The position numbers and the translations under genes were made by a program. From Mucilaginibacter polytrichastri (GTDB taxonomy: Bacteria > Bacteroidota > Bacteroidia > Sphingobacteriales > Sphingobacteriaceae): a stretch of DNA of 46,942 nt. The stretch lies in assembly GCF_001911425.1 (NCBI RefSeq), contig NZ_MPPL01000001.1:3142311-3189252 (forward strand). The letters are read 5' to 3'. The notes under the pieces were generated by a model. It had not been told where the DNA came from. It saw only the letters and a list, made by a program, of their open reading frames with translations, and made no database searches. This document shows, piece by piece, positions 44,504 to 46,942 of the stretch. Numbering within the stretch: the first letter of the stretch is position 1; every line of letters starts with the position of its first letter.

Positions 44504-44540
44504 AGAAACGGCCCATTTTTTATTGGAATGGGCTGTTTCT
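44504..44540 (-). terminator. Terminator after the GH3 remnant
   Basis: 13-bp stem AGAAACGGCCCAT (44504-44516) pairs with 44528-44540, with one G-U pair and an AT-rich loop; on the minus strand ATTTTC follows. It probably served the original GH3 gene. Confidence 0.7.
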
Positions 44541-44566
44541 GATCTACTTAATATGGGTGCATATGA

Positions 44567-44790
44567 TTAGTCTAACAGTCCGAATTTTATTTTTTGGCTC
44601 CCTGTCATCATCACAAAATCGCCCGATTCGAGGTGTTTTTCTCACCTGCATCAGGGAAACTCAAGTCGCATATGGGGTCTATTTCAAATTCATAAACGTA
44701 TTTTCTGCCTGCGGCAATCTCTTTTTCCTCAAAATGCTTCAATGCCTTTATTTTCGTGAATTTATGTTGCCGATAATTTGATAGCACCAT
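44567..44790 (-). pseudogene. C-terminal remnant of a GH3 glycosidase (fibronectin III-like domain), frameshifted
   Basis: From 44790 the minus strand reads IKALKHFEEKEIAAGRKYVYE, then FEIDPICDLSFPDAGEK. In this frame it goes on as NTSNRAIL and stops at 44611. In another frame the homology continues from KHLESGDFVMMTGSQKIKFG to LLD and a stop at 44567. Joined, this matches the last 70 or so residues of GH3 beta-glucosidase/xylosidase proteins, whose fibronectin III-like end has the pattern LKxFxxxxLxxGExxxxxFxI and then LExGDFxVMVGxQ. The break is in a run of five A. No catalytic GH3 domain remains; the AraC gene lies directly upstream. Confidence 0.75.
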
Positions 44791-44815
44791 AATACTTATA
44801 ATAACCTGTTTAAGA

Positions 44816-45748
44816 TTATAAAATAGCGCATTTAATGCGCTGAAATTCTGTTGGGTTACAACCTGCAAAGTGTTTAAAAAACCGACTAAAATGCGAACTG
44901 GTATCAAAATTCAGTTTATCGGCAATTTCCTTTACGCTGAGTTCTGATGCGCATAACCAGTATTTAGCTTCCTGGTAAATGCGGTTATGAATTAACTGTA
45001 GTGGCGTTAACCCGGTTTCATGCTTAACCACTTCGCTTAAATGTTTGGCGGTAACAAACAGCAGGTCGGCGTACTCTTGTACCGTACGCAGTTGCATAAA
45101 GTGCGCCTCTACCAGTTTCTTATAATGGTTTACCAACTGCTGGGTGCGGTTTGGGTGTGTAATACTTACTGCCGGCTGCTCCCGGCCAACGGCACGGTTA
45201 CACTCAAATAATAATTCAAAAAACAGCAATCGCAGCATTTGCCTGTGAAACGGCTGCTGGCTATGAAATTCCTGATCGAGCTTTTGCAATAAACTATATA
45301 TGGTAACCTTGTTATGCTCAGCAAGCAAACAAACCGGGGCTTTATCTGCATCGTGATCGAGTAGGTTATTAACTACGGCTTCCTGCATCAGCCCATCTGC
45401 CAAAAATTCTTTCTTAAATAATACAATATACAAGTCCAGATCTTCGGTAGCCTGGTGCCAGGCATTTAAAGAATGTGGCGTGGTAAGATGCAGGGTATTG
45501 GCCGTAACCTCAAATCGAAACTGATTGATGGTGCGTACCGCGCTGCCTGCAAGGCATAATACCAAGGCATAATGGTCGGCTTTAAAGGGCAGTTGCGCTA
45601 CCATATTGCCGGTGTGGCGAATAATGGCAAAGTTTTCTTCGGCAACAAGTTCGTCTTTAAATTGGGGGTGGTTCTGTGGATGTTGATCTGCAGATGTAAA
45701 GTGACGGATAGTAGTAGAAATGTCTAATGTTTTTGCAAATTGTTCCAT
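44816..45748 (-). CDS. AraC-family transcriptional regulator
   Basis: About 310 residues from the Met at 45748 (MEQFAKTLDISTTIRHF); the longer frame to 45796 adds 16 residues without support. The N-terminal part is a cupin-like sensor domain (FAIIRHTGNMVAQLPFKADHYALVLCLAG, LHLTTPHSLNAWHQ). The C-terminal two helix-turn-helix motifs are VQEYADLLFVTAKHLSEVVKHETG and VKEIADKLNFDTSSHFSRFFKHFAGCNPTEFQ. It is next to the GH3 remnant, so it may once have controlled that gene. Its present targets are unknown. Confidence 0.92.
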   Translation of the reverse strand: MEQFAKTLDISTTIRHFTSADQHPQNHPQFKDELVAEENFAIIRHTGNMVAQLPFKADHYALVLCLAGSAVRTINQFRFEVTANTLHLTTPHSLNAWHQATEDLDLYIVLFKKEFLADGLMQEAVVNNLLDHDADKAPVCLLAEHNKVTIYSLLQKLDQEFHSQQPFHRQMLRLLFFELLFECNRAVGREQPAVSITHPNRTQQLVNHYKKLVEAHFMQLRTVQEYADLLFVTAKHLSEVVKHETGLTPLQLIHNRIYQEAKYWLCASELSVKEIADKLNFDTSSHFSRFFKHFAGCNPTEFQRIKCAIL

Positions 45749-45902
45749 TTTTTCAGTTGGGGTTGACTGCTGCAAAAGAAACGATACTGTAAACAAAAAC
45801 TGTCATAACAGTGTATAGGGAAGGTTTTTTGTATCAGAGCAAAGTCATAACATTAATTTAACATAGCAACTATATTTATACAAGCAATGGCTGTAAACCA
45901 AC

Positions 45903-45938
45903 AAAGCGGCCTGCTCAAATTAAAGAGCAGGCCGCTTT
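45903..45938 (-). terminator. Terminator of the small barrel gene
   Basis: Perfect 14-bp GC-rich stem AAAGCGGCCTGCTC (45903-45916) with its complement at 45925-45938 and an 8-base loop. It lies 33 bp after the stop codon at 45972; TTTGTT follows on the minus strand. Confidence 0.85.
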
Positions 45939-45971
45939 TCCATCATCACTAAGCAATAAGACGATTTATAT

Positions 45972-46559
45972 TTACAAGCCAAAGGCGTAAGCAACACGCA
46001 GACCGAAGAAGTTGTTGTTGCTACCGTTGTCAACAAATTTGGTATTACTTTCGAAGCGAACACCAGCGTCAAGATAGTTTTTACCACCTAGCGGGAACTG
46101 GTAACCTATTTGTGGGGCGTAAACAAACGCAGTTGATTTATCGGCACCTACTTTATTTTTATCGGTAACAAAAGAAGCACCGGCTTCGCCCTGGATGTAG
46201 AAGTTACCTACCGGATAGAATTTTAAACCCGCTTTAACAGGGATTAATTGCAGGTCGCTGCCTTTAAGGCCGGTTACATCATTTGTTTTGGCAAAGAAGT
46301 TATCGAAACCGGCATTAACGGTTACATATAACTGGTTATTATAGATTGGGAAATCTGCCTGTAAAGATCCGCCCAAGTTCCAGTTGTAACTGTTGTGTAA
46401 GCTACCTACCGGAACGCCACCATCGGGCCCAACACTTAATATAACGCCAGAACGTGTTGCAGCACTTGCAGGGGCAGTACTGGTTTGTGCTTTAGTAGAT
46501 AAAGTAAATATGCTTGATAATGCAAGTATTAAAACACTTAGTTTAATTGAAGTTTTCAT
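45972..46559 (-). CDS. Small outer-membrane beta-barrel protein
   Basis: 195 residues from the Met at 46559, which opens a clear signal peptide (MKTSIKLSVLILALSSIFTLSTKAQ); the frame is open to 46631 but the extra residues are not signal-like. The mature part is alternating hydrophobic strands with turns (VILSVGPDGGVPVG, LYVTVNAGFDNFF, FYIQGEAGASFVT, YLDAGVRFESN) and ends in FFGLRVAYAFGL, an outer-membrane barrel terminal strand. It resembles the eight-stranded barrel (porin-like, OmpW/OmpX size) class. Function unknown. It stands alone with a strong terminator. Confidence 0.85.
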   Translation of the reverse strand: MKTSIKLSVLILALSSIFTLSTKAQTSTAPASAATRSGVILSVGPDGGVPVGSLHNSYNWNLGGSLQADFPIYNNQLYVTVNAGFDNFFAKTNDVTGLKGSDLQLIPVKAGLKFYPVGNFYIQGEAGASFVTDKNKVGADKSTAFVYAPQIGYQFPLGGKNYLDAGVRFESNTKFVDNGSNNNFFGLRVAYAFGL

Positions 46560-46700
46560 TTTTATTATAATTATTAGTGTAGAAATGTTTTTCATTAAAT
46601 TGTTACCTGTAAATCTGGTAGCATAGTTCATATGCCTGATGGTACCAGTGCAGCAGCCTGCCTTTTAATAATGCTTTGTGATGATCTTGTGTCTTCATTG

Positions 46701-46814
46701 TTATTGTTTTTCATTCGACGGGTCAAAGGTATGGCGGCTACCCAGGCACATCAATTCCAAAACTTCGGCGTATAGAACCAATTTTTCCGTTTCGGTAAAT
46801 GCGGGAAATTTCAT
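46701..46814 (-). CDS. Possible small protein, 37 residues
   Basis: From the Met at 46814 the frame reads MKFPAFTETEKLVLYAEVLE and then LMCLGSRHTFDPSNEKQ. A strong purine-rich ribosome site (GGGGGAGGATGAAG) lies just upstream, and an alternative Met is at 46823. No signal peptide or known family. It is downstream of the terminator at 46852 and upstream of the barrel gene. Weak evidence. Confidence 0.35.
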   Translation of the reverse strand: MKFPAFTETEKLVLYAEVLELMCLGSRHTFDPSNEKQ

Positions 46815-46851
46815 GGGCTTCATCCTCCCCCAACCTTTGGAGAAAAGGCAT

Positions 46852-46884
46852 AAAAAAAGCGGCATCAACCTGGTTGATACCGCT
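46852..46884 (-). terminator. Terminator of a minus-strand gene beyond the right edge
   Basis: Stem AGCGGCATCAAC (46858-46869) pairs with GTTGATACCGCT (46873-46884), with one mismatch. On the minus strand it is followed by a run of T (46858-46852), so it ends a transcript that comes from outside the window. Confidence 0.8.
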
Positions 46885-46942
46885 GCTTATTACTTCAATA
46901 AAAAAGATGCACCTCAATACATCTAATCAAATATATAATTTA

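Noticed and set aside
44611..44907. A longer 98-codon minus-strand frame overlapping the end of the AraC gene
   Set aside because: Only the part from 44790 has glycosidase-like sequence; the start overlaps the AraC end in another frame and is not protein-like.
46678..46926. An 82-codon plus-strand frame at the right edge
   Set aside because: It crosses the terminator at 46852-46884 and has no plausible domain or composition; the opposite strand holds a better small frame.

Overview
The window looks like a chromosomal segment of a Bacteroidota bacterium of the Sphingobacteriaceae type (Mucilaginibacter or Pedobacter-like). The reasons are AT-rich intergenic DNA, Bacteroidota-type -7 boxes (TAnnTTTG) with few Shine-Dalgarno sequences, a remnant of a SusD gene, a GH115/GH10/CE15 xylan enzyme set, and many outer-membrane proteins of Bacteroidota style. 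The genus is inferred from protein style only; no search was run.

Layout. 1-441: 3' part of a YhcG/DUF1016 nuclease gene, cut off inside its catalytic core. 621-1253: HAD phosphatase. 1326-21211: a glucuronoxylan utilisation locus. It holds a GH43 glycosidase, mannonate dehydratase (uxuA), a LacI regulator, an SDR oxidoreductase, a sodium/sugar symporter, xylose isomerase, xylulokinase, a second LacI regulator, a GH115 alpha-glucuronidase, a GH10 xylanase, a CE4 deacetylase, a CE15 glucuronoyl esterase and an SGNH acetylesterase. 21284-22633: HxlR regulator, tRNA-Cys and a cysteine-free peroxiredoxin-like protein. 23104-32848: five-gene tripartite efflux operon (outer-membrane channel, periplasmic adaptor, two RND pumps, MarR). 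33201-39585: Bcr/CflA-type MFS exporter, large outer-membrane barrel protein with a kinase-like N-terminal domain, CPA1 antiporter, orphan GH108 muramidase. 39868-42122: PAS-rich histidine kinase with a single-domain response regulator. 42317-46942: topoisomerase III with a small partner gene, a broken GH3 tail, an AraC regulator and a small outer-membrane barrel protein.

How the xylan genes fit together. The esterase operon (acetyl and glucuronoyl esterases) strips side-chain esters, GH10 cuts the backbone, GH115 removes (methyl)glucuronic acid and GH43 trims xylose or arabinose. Xylose would enter through the symporter and pass through xylose isomerase and xylulokinase. Glucuronate would pass through uxuA and probably the SDR (as fructuronate reductase); uronate isomerase is not in the window. 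Five copies of one 10-bp palindrome, CAATCGATTG, lie before the five transcription units of this locus, and none was seen elsewhere. This looks like the shared operator of one or both LacI proteins.

The most notable feature is a deletion scar at 16023-16203, in front of the xylanase. The first codons of one gene (FecR-like or SusC-like) run into the last codons of a SusD gene, which is further damaged by a frameshift and a stop codon. The locus therefore appears to have lost its SusC/SusD import pair while keeping its enzymes and operators. Other decayed or odd items are the truncated nuclease, the frameshifted GH3 tail, a tRNA-Cys with one extra acceptor base, and the peroxiredoxin-like protein without cysteines.
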